Shown: positions 16,385 to 25,324, numbered from the stretch's first letter. The stretch is DNA of 64,000 bases from CADCTQ01 sp963844325 (GCA_963844325.1 CAWJNV010000002.1:1860001-1924000), one strand, 5' to 3'. Made by a program: numbers and translations. The notes: generated by a model not told the origin, from the letters alone.

Positions 16385-16518
16385 ATGGTTATATGGTTGG
16401 ATGGCTGGATGGCTATATGGTTATATGGCTGAATGGTTGTATGGTTGAATGGCTGATGGTCGGTAAGCAGTGCGGGCGTAAGCAAAACCATTCAGCCATA
16501 TAGCCATTCAGCCATGCA
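16385..16518. repeat. Hairpin element, ATGGTTGA/ATGGCTG family, in a divergent gap
   Basis: A left run of ATGGTTATATGGTTGGATGG-type words faces CCATTCAGCCATATAGCC words. The spacer is GGTCGGTAAGCAGTGCGGGC and GTAAGCAAAA. It lies between the starts of rsgA (minus) and the endonuclease III gene (plus). Confidence 0.8.
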
Positions 16519-16601
16519 ATCATTAATCAATCCATGTAAACCATTCTGCACCCGGCACAGTATACGTCGGAAAGTGTTTCACATTTAACATCTATCATGT
16601 T

Positions 16602-17303
16602 ATGGCAGCGGCACCGCAGGAATGGACATTGAAGGAGAAAACGCTGGAGGCGCACCGGCGTTTGCAGGAATTTTACGGCGAGATCGAACACAAAGCCCGG
16701 CGCGACAACCTGCGGGAGCTGATTTCGACGATGCTTTCGCACCGCACCACGCACAAGGACGAGGAAACCGCCTACCGGCGGATGTTCGAACGCTTCGGCA
16801 CCTGGGAAGGCATCCGCGACGCCCCCTGGGAGGAACTCGTGGACGCCATTTCCTCGTCGCGTTTTCCCGAGCCCAAAGCAACCAACATCAAAAAAGTGCT
16901 GGCCCGCATTTACGAGGAACGCGGAGAGTACAACATCGACTTCCTCAAGGACCTGCCCACCGAAGAAGCCATGACGTGGCTCACGTCGCTGCCGGGGGTG
17001 GGCCTGAAAACGGCCACGCTGGTGCTGCTGTTCAACTTTTACAAGCCGGTAATGCCCGTGGATACGCACGTTCACCGGGTGTCGCAACGCGTCGGGCTAA
17101 TCAGCGAAAAGACCTCGGCCGAAAAAGCCCACACGCTGATTCCCGACATGCTGCCCAAAGAACCCAAGGTGCTCTACAACTTCCACGTCCACTTCCTCTG
17201 GCACGGCCAGCGCATCTGCGTGTGGGCCACGCCCCGCTGCTGGGAATGCCCCCTGGCCGATATGTGCGACTGGTACCAGAACAACCGGAAAAAACCGATG
17301 TGA
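16602..17303 (+). CDS. nth: Endonuclease III-type DNA glycosylase/AP lyase
   Basis: A 233-residue HhH-GPD protein for base-excision repair of oxidised pyrimidines. It shows the helix-hairpin-helix LPGVGLKTA with the catalytic lysine, the catalytic aspartate in VDTHVHRV, and the 4Fe-4S loop CVWATPRCWECPLADMC (C-x6-C-x2-C-x5-C). The sequence ISTMLSHRTTHKDEE replaces the usual LSAQTTD element, placing it in a variant Nth subgroup annotated as endonuclease III or Fe-S glycosylase; exact lesion preference is open. The TGA stop touches the hairpin element that separates it from convergent waaA. Confidence 0.9.
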   Translation: MAAAPQEWTLKEKTLEAHRRLQEFYGEIEHKARRDNLRELISTMLSHRTTHKDEETAYRRMFERFGTWEGIRDAPWEELVDAISSSRFPEPKATNIKKVLARIYEERGEYNIDFLKDLPTEEAMTWLTSLPGVGLKTATLVLLFNFYKPVMPVDTHVHRVSQRVGLISEKTSAEKAHTLIPDMLPKEPKVLYNFHVHFLWHGQRICVWATPRCWECPLADMCDWYQNNRKKPM

Positions 17304-17408
17304 GTTGGTCAATGGTCAATGGTCAGTAGTCATTGGGTACGCGTTAATCACGAATAACGCGTACCCAATGACCAATGACCATTGACCATTGACTAATGAC
17401 TAATGACC
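17304..17408. repeat. Hairpin element, GGTCATT family, with a perfect inner palindrome
   Basis: The inner stem CATTGGGTACGCGTTA pairs perfectly with TAACGCGTACCCAATG around ATCACGAA. The outer arms are GGTCAATGGTCAATGGTCAG and GACCAATGACCATTGACC words. The element lies between convergent nth and waaA and supplies the waaA stop codon (17393-17395). Confidence 0.85.
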
Positions 17409-18652
17409 TTCCAACCTTTCAGTTTTTCCACACCGTCCAGAATTGTTGCCGTGGCGCCGGTGTGGTCTTGCACGTACTGGCGGGCCGTGCGGGCGGCTTG
17501 CCCGTAGCGGGCCGGGTCGGTGTACAGGGGCATGAAGGCGGCCCGTAGTTCTTCCGTGGTGGCAATGCCGAAGGCGCCGCCCAGGCGCACCAGGTCCACA
17601 GCCTCCTGGAACTTGCCGTGCCGCGGGCCGAAGAAGACCGGCAAACCAAATGTGGCGGCCTCCAGGATGTTGTGGATGCCCTTGCCGAAGCCCCCGCCCA
17701 CGTAGGCAAAGTCGCCGTAGGCGTACAGCGACGAGAGCATGCCGATGTTGTCGATCAGCAGCACGTCGTGGGCGGCGGCGGTGGCCTCGGTGGCCCGGGA
17801 GTAGCGGATCGTTTTGCGTTGCAGGTCCCGCTCCAAGCCCGCCATCTCGTCTTCGTGCAGTTCGTGCGGGGCGATGATGACCTTGAGCGGCCCGGCAAAG
17901 GCGTTGAGAAAGGGCGTGACCACGGCCATGTCCTGCGCCCAACTGCTGCCGATCACCAGCAGGGGCTGCCCGGCTTTAAAGGCCGCCGCCAGCGGAATAT
18001 CCTTTTTCTGCGCCGCCACCGTCCGCACGCGGTCGAAGCGGGTGTCGCCGGCCACCGTGACCCGGGTGATGCCCACCCCCCGCAGCAGTTGCGCCGACGC
18101 TTCGTTTTGCACGTAGAGGTGCGCAAAGCGGCCCAGGATGCGCCGGAAAAAGCCGCCGTAGGGCCGGAAAAAAAGCTGCCCGGGCCGGAAGATGGCCGAA
18201 AACGAGACCGCCGGCACGTTTTGACGGTTCAGTTCGTGCAGGTAGTAGTGCCAGAATTCGTACTTGGCGAAAAAGGCAACCGCCGGCCGCACCGCCGCCA
18301 CGAATTCCCGGGCGTGGCGGGCCGAATCTTCCGGCAGGTAGAACACGTGGTCGGCGCCGGGGTAATTCTTGCGCACTTCGTAGCCGGAAGGGGAGAAGAA
18401 GGTCAGCACGATCCGGAACTGCGGGTGCCGCACCCGGAACCCTTCGATCACGGGCCGGGCCTGCTCGAATTCGCCCAGCGACGCCGCGTGAAACCAGGCC
18501 ACCGGGGCCGTATTACCCGCCAGTTGCGCGGCAATCCGCGGCAGCAGGTTCCGGCGCCCCGCCACGAATTGCTTCGCCTTCGGGTTCCAGCGGGCCGCCA
18601 CGCGGATGAGCAGGGCGTAAATACGGAGGGCAAGCGTGTAGAGCAACAACAT
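17393..18652 (-). CDS. waaA: 3-deoxy-D-manno-octulosonic acid (Kdo) transferase
   Basis: The ATG at 18652 (MLLLYTLALRIYALLI) puts an uncleaved membrane anchor at residues 1-18; a GTG or ATG up to 18685 would only add residues. The 419-residue GT30 enzyme adds Kdo to lipid A precursors. Motifs are WFHAASLGEFEQARP with the catalytic glutamate, LTFFSPSGYEVRKNY, YLPEDSARHAREFV, FFAKYEFWHYYLHEL, the GSSWAQD element and YVGGGFGKGIHNILEAATFGLPVFFGP near the C-terminus. Only one copy is in the window. The last residues (VISH) and the stop are written in hairpin repeat words. Confidence 0.93.
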   Translation of the reverse strand: MLLLYTLALRIYALLIRVAARWNPKAKQFVAGRRNLLPRIAAQLAGNTAPVAWFHAASLGEFEQARPVIEGFRVRHPQFRIVLTFFSPSGYEVRKNYPGADHVFYLPEDSARHAREFVAAVRPAVAFFAKYEFWHYYLHELNRQNVPAVSFSAIFRPGQLFFRPYGGFFRRILGRFAHLYVQNEASAQLLRGVGITRVTVAGDTRFDRVRTVAAQKKDIPLAAAFKAGQPLLVIGSSWAQDMAVVTPFLNAFAGPLKVIIAPHELHEDEMAGLERDLQRKTIRYSRATEATAAAHDVLLIDNIGMLSSLYAYGDFAYVGGGFGKGIHNILEAATFGLPVFFGPRHGKFQEAVDLVRLGGAFGIATTEELRAAFMPLYTDPARYGQAARTARQYVQDHTGATATILDGVEKLKGWKVISH

Positions 18653-18738
18653 ACGGAGCGGGCGGCAAAACGGGTACGCGGGCAAAATTAGACCAAAATG
18701 TTATTATTACGTCCCCGCACCCGAACAACCCTTTCCCA

Positions 18739-19275
18739 ATGACTGCCAAAGACCTTCTGCTTGACCAAACCGCGAGTTCGCACCGGTGGATCGAGCAACT
18801 GATTGACCACGTGCCCGAAGAGAAATGGGGCATCCTCCCGGCCGGGCTCAACACCAGCCTCAAGTGGCAGGTGGGGCACCTGGTACTCAGCCAGCACTAC
18901 CACGCGGTGGTGGTCATCGCCGGTCCGCAGAAGGACCTGCTGGCGCAAGTACCCGTGAAAATGTATTCGGAATATTTCGTGTTCGGCGACAAGATCGGCG
19001 AGGTGGATGCGCAGTTTACGGCCGAAGGGTTGCGGACGCACCTGCGGCTCGTCCAGGAAAAGAGCCTCTGGGCCATCGGGCAGCTCGCCGACGGGGAACT
19101 GGCCGGACCGCTGTTTCCCCGGCCGGTGCCGCATCCCGTGGCAACTACCAGGGTGGAAGCCATTTCCTGGAACGTCAAGCATAATATGTGGCACTGCGGG
19201 CAGATGGGCATGCTGGCCCGCGCCGTGGGGCATGCGTTCGATTTCAAGCTGAAAGAACTGACGCGAAAACCGTAA
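18739..19275 (+). CDS. DinB-family (DinB_2) protein
   Basis: A 178-residue four-helix metal-binding protein of the DinB/YfiT superfamily. The first helix reads LLLDQTASSHRWIEQLIDHV, the second contains the metal-ligand-like histidine in LKWQVGHLVLSQHYHAVV, and a third histidine cluster is in WNVKHNMWHCGQMGMLAR. Such proteins are thiol-transferase-like or of unknown function; no substrate is implied. It is divergent from waaA with 86 bases between starts and is followed by an 880-base gap dominated by repeats. Confidence 0.85.
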   Translation: MTAKDLLLDQTASSHRWIEQLIDHVPEEKWGILPAGLNTSLKWQVGHLVLSQHYHAVVVIAGPQKDLLAQVPVKMYSEYFVFGDKIGEVDAQFTAEGLRTHLRLVQEKSLWAIGQLADGELAGPLFPRPVPHPVATTRVEAISWNVKHNMWHCGQMGMLARAVGHAFDFKLKELTRKP

Positions 19276-20160
19276 GGCCGGACGCAGGGCGAAAGGCCTG
19301 GCCGGTAATTGTACGGAATGAATCCGCGCGCCGGCGTTTCCCAGCCGGAAGCTTCCGCATGGCGGGAAGGGGGCGCATGGCGGTACTCGTTGCATGGCGG
19401 GAAGGCGTCGCATTGCGGCTCCCCTCCTCGGAGGGGTTAGGGGGTGGGTTTACCTCCATGCTACGCGTGATCTGGGGATCATCGCATTGCGGTAATCTCC
19501 CTGATGCTGGTGCCAAACCTTCCCGGATACTCCCTGATGCCAGAGCTCTATCGGAGTAATGCGCTAATTCTCAGTGCGGTGATCCCTTGATAACTTGAGG
19601 CATATAAGTAAACCCACCCCCTAACCCCTCCGAGGAGGGGAGCCGCGACGCGACCCTTTCCCGCAATGCGACGCCTTCCCGCGACGCGGTCCACCCCGCC
19701 ATGCGACCACTTCCCGCGATGCGACCCTTTCCCGCGATGCGACCCTTTCCCGCGACGCAACCCTTTCCCGCGATGCGACCCTTTCCCGCGATGCGACCCT
19801 TTCCCGCGATGCGACCACTTCCCGCGATGCGACCCTTTCCCCTATGCGGAAACTACTTCGTAACGGCGAGTTCCTGCACCGGTGGTGTTACTGCCGGGAA
19901 AACTTTTCGCCTCCCATCCCTGGAATAAGTAACCGCCGCCCGCAACGGGGAATGAAACCGGGGCCGTCTTTTTTCCGGCCGAACTGCCCATTCACCTCCG
20001 CCAATCCCACAATTTTGCTAAATGCTTACATGATCCGGCCGGCAATAAACCGCCGGCCCGGCAGCCGTCTGGGCGGGAATCAGGAAGATTTTCGGAGATT
20101 TGGTGCGTGAATTTCCTGCCGCAGCAGGTTCCCCGTATCGCCGTATTTCCAACACACTGT
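19276..20160. repeat. Gap of 885 bases: 18-bp tandem array and 37-bp perfect inverted repeat
   Basis: A perfect 37-bp inverted repeat (19417-19453 and 19608-19644, containing CCCTCCTCGGAGGGG) is flanked by further degenerate arms. On the left, GCATGGCGGGAAG words run from about 19353. On the right, about ten 18-bp units of the type gcgatgcgaccctttccc run from 19645 to 19851. The whole is a large imperfect hairpin with arms of 100 bases or more. From 19852 to 20160 I see no gene; the short frames through the array are repeat translations (RCDPFP units). Confidence 0.85.
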
Positions 20161-21213
20161 ATGAACGTATTTTACAAGAGCAGCCTCGGTGTTGCATTGA
20201 TTGCCTTTCTGGGCAGTTGCGAAAAAAAGGTCCAGGAGAACACCCAGCCGCCCGCCGAAGGGGCCAAAATCGTGAAGGTGGACGCCCCCAAGCCCGCCCC
20301 CGCCCCTGAGCCCAAGCCCGAACCCGTCCGCCTCGACACGGCCGCCTACAACAAGATGACGGCCCACATGGTCAACGGCGATACCACCGGCCGCTGGCCC
20401 GTGAAGCACGAGTACCCCCTGCCCGGCGCCGTGCTGCCCTTCAAGCGGGTAGTGTCGTACTACGGCAACCTGTACTCCAGGCAGATGGGCATCCTGGGTG
20501 AGTTGCCCAAGCGGGAAATGCTCAAAAAACTGCAATACGAAACCGAACGGTGGGAGAAGGCCGACCCCGAGACCCCCACGGTGCCCGCCCTGCACTACAT
20601 TGCCGTAACGGCGCAGCTGCTGCCCGGCAAGGGCGGCAAGTACCGCCTCCGCATGCCCTTCCACCAGATCGACACGGTCATCAGCTGGGCCAAGGAGATC
20701 GACGCCCTGGTGTTCATCGACATCCAGGTGGGCCTGGGCAGCCTCCAGGAAGAAATGCCCGAGTTTGAGAAGTTCCTGGCCCTGCCCAACGTGCACTTCG
20801 GCATTGACCCCGAGTTCTCGATGAAGACCGGCGCCAAGCCCGGCACGGTGATCGGTACGTTCGACGCGGCCGACATCAACTACGCCACCGGCTACCTGGC
20901 CGACGTGGTGAAGAAGTACAACCTGCCCCCCAAAATGCTGGTGGTGCACCGGTTTACCCGCCCGATGGTGACCAACTACAAGCAGATCGAACTGCGTCCC
21001 GAGGTGCAGATCATCATGGACATGGATGGCTGGGGACCGCCCGCCAAGAAGGTGAGTACGTACAAGTCGTTCATCTACCCCGAGCCCGTGCAGTTTACCG
21101 GCTTCAAAATCTTCTACAAGAACGACACCGAACGCGTCGGCATGAAGGATGCCATGCAGCCCGAAGACGTGCTCAAGCTCCGGCCCCGGCCGATGTACAT
21201 TCAGTACCAGTAA
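20161..21213 (+). CDS. Conserved-looking lipoprotein of unknown function
   Basis: The ATG at 20161 gives 350 residues with a lipoprotein signal: SLGVALIAFLGSC, cysteine at about residue 19, so it should be lipidated. A proline-rich linker (KPAPAPEPKPEPV) follows. The rest is a globular domain with strands such as PTVPALHYIAVTAQLLPGKGG, IDALVFIDIQVGLGS, LPNVHFGIDPEF, PKMLVVHRFTRPMV and VQIIMDMDGWGPP. The periodic strand-helix spacing and the acidic strand ends (DPEF, MDMDG) suggest a TIM-barrel-like fold, but I know no assigned function. It precedes the hexosaminidase gene in the same direction, separated by a hairpin element. Confidence 0.75.
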   Translation: MNVFYKSSLGVALIAFLGSCEKKVQENTQPPAEGAKIVKVDAPKPAPAPEPKPEPVRLDTAAYNKMTAHMVNGDTTGRWPVKHEYPLPGAVLPFKRVVSYYGNLYSRQMGILGELPKREMLKKLQYETERWEKADPETPTVPALHYIAVTAQLLPGKGGKYRLRMPFHQIDTVISWAKEIDALVFIDIQVGLGSLQEEMPEFEKFLALPNVHFGIDPEFSMKTGAKPGTVIGTFDAADINYATGYLADVVKKYNLPPKMLVVHRFTRPMVTNYKQIELRPEVQIIMDMDGWGPPAKKVSTYKSFIYPEPVQFTGFKIFYKNDTERVGMKDAMQPEDVLKLRPRPMYIQYQ

Positions 21214-21346
21214 ACAGAAAGTAGTAAACAGTAAGCAGTGATCAGTAAGCAGCCGGCAACGTTCGCGTGTTGCCGACCGCCAACTGTTTACTGCTTATTG
21301 CTTACTGATCACTGTTTACTGCTCACTGTTAACTGCTCACTGCTCC
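21211..21346. repeat. Hairpin element, AGTAAACAGTG/AGCAGTGATC family
   Basis: AAACAGTAAGCAGTGATCAG words on the left face CTGATCACTGTTTACTGC and CTCACTGTTAACTGC words on the right. A central CGGCAACGTTCGCGTGTTGC palindrome forms the loop. It ends three bases before the hexosaminidase ATG, so it is transcribed as that gene's leader. Confidence 0.8.
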
Positions 21347-21348
21347 TC

Positions 21349-23259
21349 ATGAACAAAGTAAAACTGATTTTCACCGTTGCCCTGCTGGTGGCCTGGCGTA
21401 CCCTGTTGCCGGCGCAGAACCGGGTCCTTTCCCTCATTCCCGAACCCGTAAGCGTACAGCCCGGGCAGGGTACGTTCGCGCTCTCTGCCGCTACGCCGCT
21501 GGTGGTGCCGGCGGGCTCGGCCGAGGCCACGCGCATTGCCGCCTACCTGGCCGATAAGCTCCGGCCGGCCACCGGGTTTGCGCTCAAAACCGCCAACGCC
21601 GGCGACAAGGGCATCAACCTGGCCCTCAACGCCCAGCCGGAGGCCCGCCTGGGCGCGGAAGGCTACCGGCTCGAAGCCACGCCCGACCGGGTGACCATCC
21701 GGGCCAACGGGCCAGCCGGCCTTTTCTACGGCGTGCAGACGCTGCTGCAACTGCTGCCGGCGCAAATTGAAAGCAAGACCGCCGTGAAGGACGCCCGCTG
21801 GGAAGTGCCGGCCGTGACCGTGACCGACTTTCCGCGGTTTGCCTGGCGCGGCCTCATGCTCGACGTGAGCCGCCACTTCTTCCCCAAGGAGTACGTCAAG
21901 TCGTACATCGACCAGATGGCCCGCTACAAGTACAACCGCTTCCACTGGCACCTCACCGACGACCAGGGCTGGCGCATCGAGATCAAAAGCCTGCCGCGTC
22001 TCACCCAGGCAGGCGCCTGGCGGGTGCCGCGGGTGGGTACTTTCAATTCCAACGAGCCGCCCAGGCCGGGGGAGAAAGCCACCTACGGCGGCTTCTACAC
22101 GCAGGATGACATCCGGGAAATCGTGCAATATGCCAAAGAACGTTACATTGAAATATTGCCCGAAATTGACGTGCCGGGCCACAGCATGGCCGCCCTTGCC
22201 GCTTACCCCGAACTCTCCTGCACCAAGGACCCCAACGTGCAGGTGAACCCGGGTTCCAAGTTCTCCACCTGGCACGGCAACGGCACCTTTACCATGCACA
22301 TCGACAATACGCTCAACCCGTCGGATGAAAAGGTGTACGGCTTCCTCGACAAAGTATTTACCGAGGTGGCGCAGTTGTTCCCCTTCGAGTACGTGCACAT
22401 GGGCGGCGATGAGTGTTACAAGGGCTTCTGGGCCAAGGACGCGGGTTGCCAGGCGCTGATGAAAAAGCTCAACCTCAAGAACATGGACCAGCTCCAGGCG
22501 CACTTCAACCGGCGGGTGGCGGGCATCCTCAAGGACAAGGGCAAGAAGACCATCGGCTGGGACGAAATCCTGGAGGGCGGCCTGGCTCCCGGCGCGGCCG
22601 TCATGAGCTGGCGCGGCATGAAGGGTGGCATTGAAGCGGCCCACCAGAAGGCTCCCGTCGTGATGGCCCCGTCGCCGCACTGCTACATCGACCTCATGCA
22701 GGGCGACCCGACCGTGGAAGTGTTCGTCTACAGCACGGTGCGCCTCAAAAGCAGCTACAACTGGGACCCCGTGCCGAAGGGCGTCGATTCGACCTTCATC
22801 CTGGGCGGCCAGGGCAACCTCTGGACGGAGCAGATTCCCTCCACGCCCCAGATCGAGTACATGACCTACCCGCGGGCCTTTGCCCTGTCGGAAGTGTACT
22901 GGTCGCCCAAAAGCAAGAAGGACTGGAACGGGTTCGTGCGCCGCGTAGAGGACCACTTCGGCCGCTTCGACCACGCGCAGCTCAACTACGCCCGCAGCAT
23001 GTACGACCCGGTGATTACGGTGAAGAAAAACGCCGAAGGGCTGCTGGTGGTGGACCTGTCCACCGAAGCACCGGGCCTCGACCTGTACTACACGGTTGAC
23101 AACACGATTCCCAACCAGTACTACCCCAAGTACAACGGGCCGGTGACCATGCCCGAAGGCGCCGATACGTTCCGCGTGATCTCGTACCGGAACGGCCAGC
23201 CGATGGGCCGGCTGATCTCCATCAAAACGCCGGATCTGGAGAAGCGGGTGAAGAAGTAA
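21349..23259 (+). CDS. Beta-N-acetylhexosaminidase (GH20)
   Basis: The ATG at 21349 gives 636 residues with a signal peptide (KLIFTVALLVAW, cleavage after LPA-Q). A GH20b N-terminal domain (about 25-160) precedes the catalytic barrel (about 163-520), which shows FAWRGLMLDVSRHFFP, FHWHLTDDQGWRIEIK, PEIDVPGHSMAALAAYP and the catalytic pair Asp354-Glu355 in HMGGDEC. The C-terminal domain (about 550-636) resembles a chitobiase-type or FN3-like module (YYTVDNTIPNQYYPKYNGP). It should release terminal GlcNAc/GalNAc from glycans in the periplasm or outside. No T9SS tail is visible. Confidence 0.95.
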   Translation: MNKVKLIFTVALLVAWRTLLPAQNRVLSLIPEPVSVQPGQGTFALSAATPLVVPAGSAEATRIAAYLADKLRPATGFALKTANAGDKGINLALNAQPEARLGAEGYRLEATPDRVTIRANGPAGLFYGVQTLLQLLPAQIESKTAVKDARWEVPAVTVTDFPRFAWRGLMLDVSRHFFPKEYVKSYIDQMARYKYNRFHWHLTDDQGWRIEIKSLPRLTQAGAWRVPRVGTFNSNEPPRPGEKATYGGFYTQDDIREIVQYAKERYIEILPEIDVPGHSMAALAAYPELSCTKDPNVQVNPGSKFSTWHGNGTFTMHIDNTLNPSDEKVYGFLDKVFTEVAQLFPFEYVHMGGDECYKGFWAKDAGCQALMKKLNLKNMDQLQAHFNRRVAGILKDKGKKTIGWDEILEGGLAPGAAVMSWRGMKGGIEAAHQKAPVVMAPSPHCYIDLMQGDPTVEVFVYSTVRLKSSYNWDPVPKGVDSTFILGGQGNLWTEQIPSTPQIEYMTYPRAFALSEVYWSPKSKKDWNGFVRRVEDHFGRFDHAQLNYARSMYDPVITVKKNAEGLLVVDLSTEAPGLDLYYTVDNTIPNQYYPKYNGPVTMPEGADTFRVISYRNGQPMGRLISIKTPDLEKRVKK

Positions 23260-23279
23260 AACCGTGCGACCCGATGTTA

Positions 23280-23307
23280 CCGAAAGCCCCCGAACCGGGG
23301 CTTTCGG
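23280..23307 (+). terminator. Terminator after the hexosaminidase gene
   Basis: CCGAAAGCCCC at 23280-23290 pairs perfectly with GGGGCTTTCGG at 23297-23307 (11 bp, 6-base loop), followed by CGTTTTGG. It separates the hexosaminidase from the peptide locus. Confidence 0.82.
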
Positions 23308-23352
23308 CGTTTTGGTTCCCGCGGGCCGGAAAGCGGAGCGGTTCTCCTATCT

Positions 23353-23377
23353 CCTGATAGGTATATACTAGGCGCAT
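23353..23377 (+). promoter_or_regulatory. 25-base motif shared by both ends of the peptide locus
   Basis: CCTGATAGG followed by TATATACTAGGCGCAT matches the segment at 31739-31763 at 21 of 25 positions. Here it lies 153 bases upstream of the precursor ATG and overlaps a CCTATC-TCCT-GATAGG hairpin (23346-23361). Confidence 0.45.
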
Positions 23378-23426
23378 TGCCCAAAAATGAATAATCCCCT
23401 CCATTTCCCGGGCCGCGCAGCAAGGG

Positions 23427-23434
23427 TAATTTTG
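23427..23434 (+). promoter_or_regulatory. Candidate -7 box for the peptide precursor
   Basis: TAATTTTG fits TAnnTTTG exactly and lies 96 bases upstream of the precursor ATG. A clear TTG -33 box is not present at the usual spacing, so only the -7 element supports it. Confidence 0.4.
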
Positions 23435-23530
23435 AGCACCCAAGAGTAGTCGTTTCTGCGCGAAACCATTGCTTTTGCCTTTTCAGCACGGCCCAAGGGC
23501 CTTATTTATCAACCAATTACCCAATCTGTC

Positions 23531-23704
23531 ATGAAAAAGAAACTATTAGACCTCGCTGCCAACCTGCTTTCCAAAGAGCAGATGAAGAACGTGAAAGGCG
23601 GACAGACCTACTGCAACTGCTGCGGAAACCTGGTGTACATGGCGCCTTACAACTATCCCCCCTGCAATACCTTCTGCCTCACGTGGGGAAGCTGCGGCGG
23701 GTAG
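23531..23704 (+). CDS. Double-glycine leader, six-cysteine peptide precursor
   Basis: A 57-residue peptide starting MKKKLLDLAANLLSKEQMKN. The leader ends VKGG at residue 24, the form of the GG-Bacteroidales natural-product leaders (lysine-rich start, helix with LLSKEQMKNVKGG). The 33-residue core begins QTYCNCCGN and ends SCGG; it has six cysteines, two tyrosine-proline-rich stretches (MAPYNYPPC) and no charged residue. Bounded by terminators at 23280 and 23721, it should be a monocistronic, strongly made transcript. A C39 peptidase-ABC exporter, HlyD-type adaptor and disulfide-forming protein are encoded nearby, so cleavage after GG and three disulfides are predicted. Bioactivity is unknown. 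Confidence 0.8.
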   Translation: MKKKLLDLAANLLSKEQMKNVKGGQTYCNCCGNLVYMAPYNYPPCNTFCLTWGSCGG

Positions 23705-23720
23705 CAAAGGAAGCCGGAAC

Positions 23721-23750
23721 GGGGCGTTGCATAACGCAACGCCCCTTCTT
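23721..23750 (+). terminator. Strong terminator directly after the precursor gene
   Basis: GGGGCGTTGC at 23721-23730 pairs perfectly with GCAACGCCCC at 23736-23745 around ATAAC, followed by TTCTTTTT. It isolates the precursor transcript from the glycosyltransferase gene or attenuates read-through into it. Confidence 0.88.
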
Positions 23751-23847
23751 TTTACCTGAATGCCGTGCCGTTTACTTCCGGTCGCCTGATGCCCGGGCTG
23801 CCGCCGCCGGGCCGGCATGATCTCTGTCTCCTTAAACCGAACACTCC

Positions 23848-25197
23848 GTGAAAAAGGCCGTTTTTCTGATGCTCCCTACCCCCAGTCATTACACGCCCTG
23901 CTTCGGCCTGGCCCTTGACCTGCAACGGCAGGGGTACGAAGTAATCTTCCTGGGAACTGACGCGGTAAAACCGCTGGTGGCAGCCAACGGTTTTGCCTGC
24001 CGTGATTTTCCCTACATGGCCTCGTATTACGTCCGCACGGCCCGGGCGGTGCTCGGCGCCCTGCTCATGAACCTGGCCGATGCGTCGGCCGGGCGCAAAC
24101 GGTTCCGGGAGTTCACGGCCTCCGTCCGGGCCGCCGTCGACGTGTTCAACGACCTGCAGCCCGACATCATCTGCCTGGACGAACACCTGAGCCACTATTA
24201 CTTCTACCTGGCCGGCACGGCGCCCCGCCTCTACCTGGTCAACACCAAGCTTTCCACCGGCAAAGCCCCCGGAGTGCCGCCCCTCAACGCGGCATTCGTG
24301 GCCCGCAACGCGCCGCTCAGCGCCTGGTACAGCGAATGGCTCTGGGGCAAACTGATGGCCCGGAAATGGTGGCACCGCACCCTCAACCGCATTGCCTTCC
24401 TGGGCCGCGACGACGAGTATTTCCAGGAGCGGCTCGTCCGGAAATCCGGGTTACCGGCCCGGATCGTCCGGCAAACGGCCATGCACGACTATCACGGCCT
24501 GGAGGGCGTACCGACCATCCAACTGGTTTCCGATGCCTTTGATTATCCCTGGAAGCGGCGCCGCGCCGACCAGGTTACCCTCCACTACTGGAGCCATAGC
24601 CGGGAACAGCCCCTGCCCGGGTCACTCCGGCGCCTCGTAGACACTGGCCAGCGCCTGGTATTCTGCGGGCTAGGCACCCTCACATCGGCCAACAGCCGGC
24701 AGCACCTCGCGTTCCTGGGCCAGGTGATCGGCGCCTTTGCCGGACGGCCGGACGTCCAACTGATCATTTCGACCGGCAACGATGCCCTTACCGACCGGCT
24801 CTCGGCGGTAGCCGGGGCGGCCAATGTGCACCTGGTATCGTACGTGCCGCAGCAAACCCTGCTCTCGCATTGCCACGCCATGATTACCCTCGGCGGGCTA
24901 AACTCGGTGAAGGAATGCATCGGGGCCGGAGTGCCCATGCTCGGGGTGCTTAACCCCGCCCATGCCCACACCGACACCCGGGGCAACGTGGCCCGCATCG
25001 TCTACCACCGCATCGGCCGCGCCTGTTCCATCGGCGCCCCCGCCGCGGTGATTGCGGCGCACGTAGCGGCGCTGCTGGCCGATCCGGTCTACAAAGCCAA
25101 CCTTACCGCATTGAAGCACCGGATGGAGCACCAGGCGACCGGCGGGGTCCTGCCTTTGCTGCCCGTCCGGGCCATCCCCGCGGAGGCTTGCCCGTAA
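23848..25197 (+). CDS. GT1-like (UDP-glycosyltransferase/MGT-type) glycosyltransferase
   Basis: The GTG at 23848 gives 449 residues. The N-terminal domain begins KKAVFLMLPTPSHYTPCFGL, the GT-B acceptor half with the usual histidine near residue 14. The C-terminal half has FCGLGTL, VHLVSYVPQQTLLSHCHAMI and TLGGLNSVKECIGAGVPMLG, equivalent to the donor-binding HGGxxSxxE motif, with the first histidine changed to leucine. There is no signal peptide, so it acts in the cytoplasm. It follows the peptide precursor by 143 bases and is the only tailoring-type enzyme besides the VKOR fusion, so glycosylation of the peptide is a reasonable but untested guess. It could also serve another metabolite. Confidence 0.8.
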   Translation: MKKAVFLMLPTPSHYTPCFGLALDLQRQGYEVIFLGTDAVKPLVAANGFACRDFPYMASYYVRTARAVLGALLMNLADASAGRKRFREFTASVRAAVDVFNDLQPDIICLDEHLSHYYFYLAGTAPRLYLVNTKLSTGKAPGVPPLNAAFVARNAPLSAWYSEWLWGKLMARKWWHRTLNRIAFLGRDDEYFQERLVRKSGLPARIVRQTAMHDYHGLEGVPTIQLVSDAFDYPWKRRRADQVTLHYWSHSREQPLPGSLRRLVDTGQRLVFCGLGTLTSANSRQHLAFLGQVIGAFAGRPDVQLIISTGNDALTDRLSAVAGAANVHLVSYVPQQTLLSHCHAMITLGGLNSVKECIGAGVPMLGVLNPAHAHTDTRGNVARIVYHRIGRACSIGAPAAVIAAHVAALLADPVYKANLTALKHRMEHQATGGVLPLLPVRAIPAEACP

Positions 25198-25324
25198 AGG
25201 ACCGCCGCACCGGGCGGCCCCGCCGGCAAGCGCTACCCCGTACCCGCACGCGGTCTTTTTTACACCCTGTTTTTATACCCCGGTGAAACCCGTGCGCACG
25301 GCGGGTGCGTCAAAGGGAGGGTGC

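Noticed and set aside
16309..16491. N-terminal extension of RsgA in the open frame upstream of 16308
   Set aside because: The extension translates the ATGGTTGA repeat words and a proline-rich leader with no family similarity; the family start MPEGLVMRSTGSWY fits the ATG at 16308.
19645..19851. Possible CRISPR array
   Set aside because: The 18-bp units are contiguous with no spacers of constant length, and no cas genes are near.
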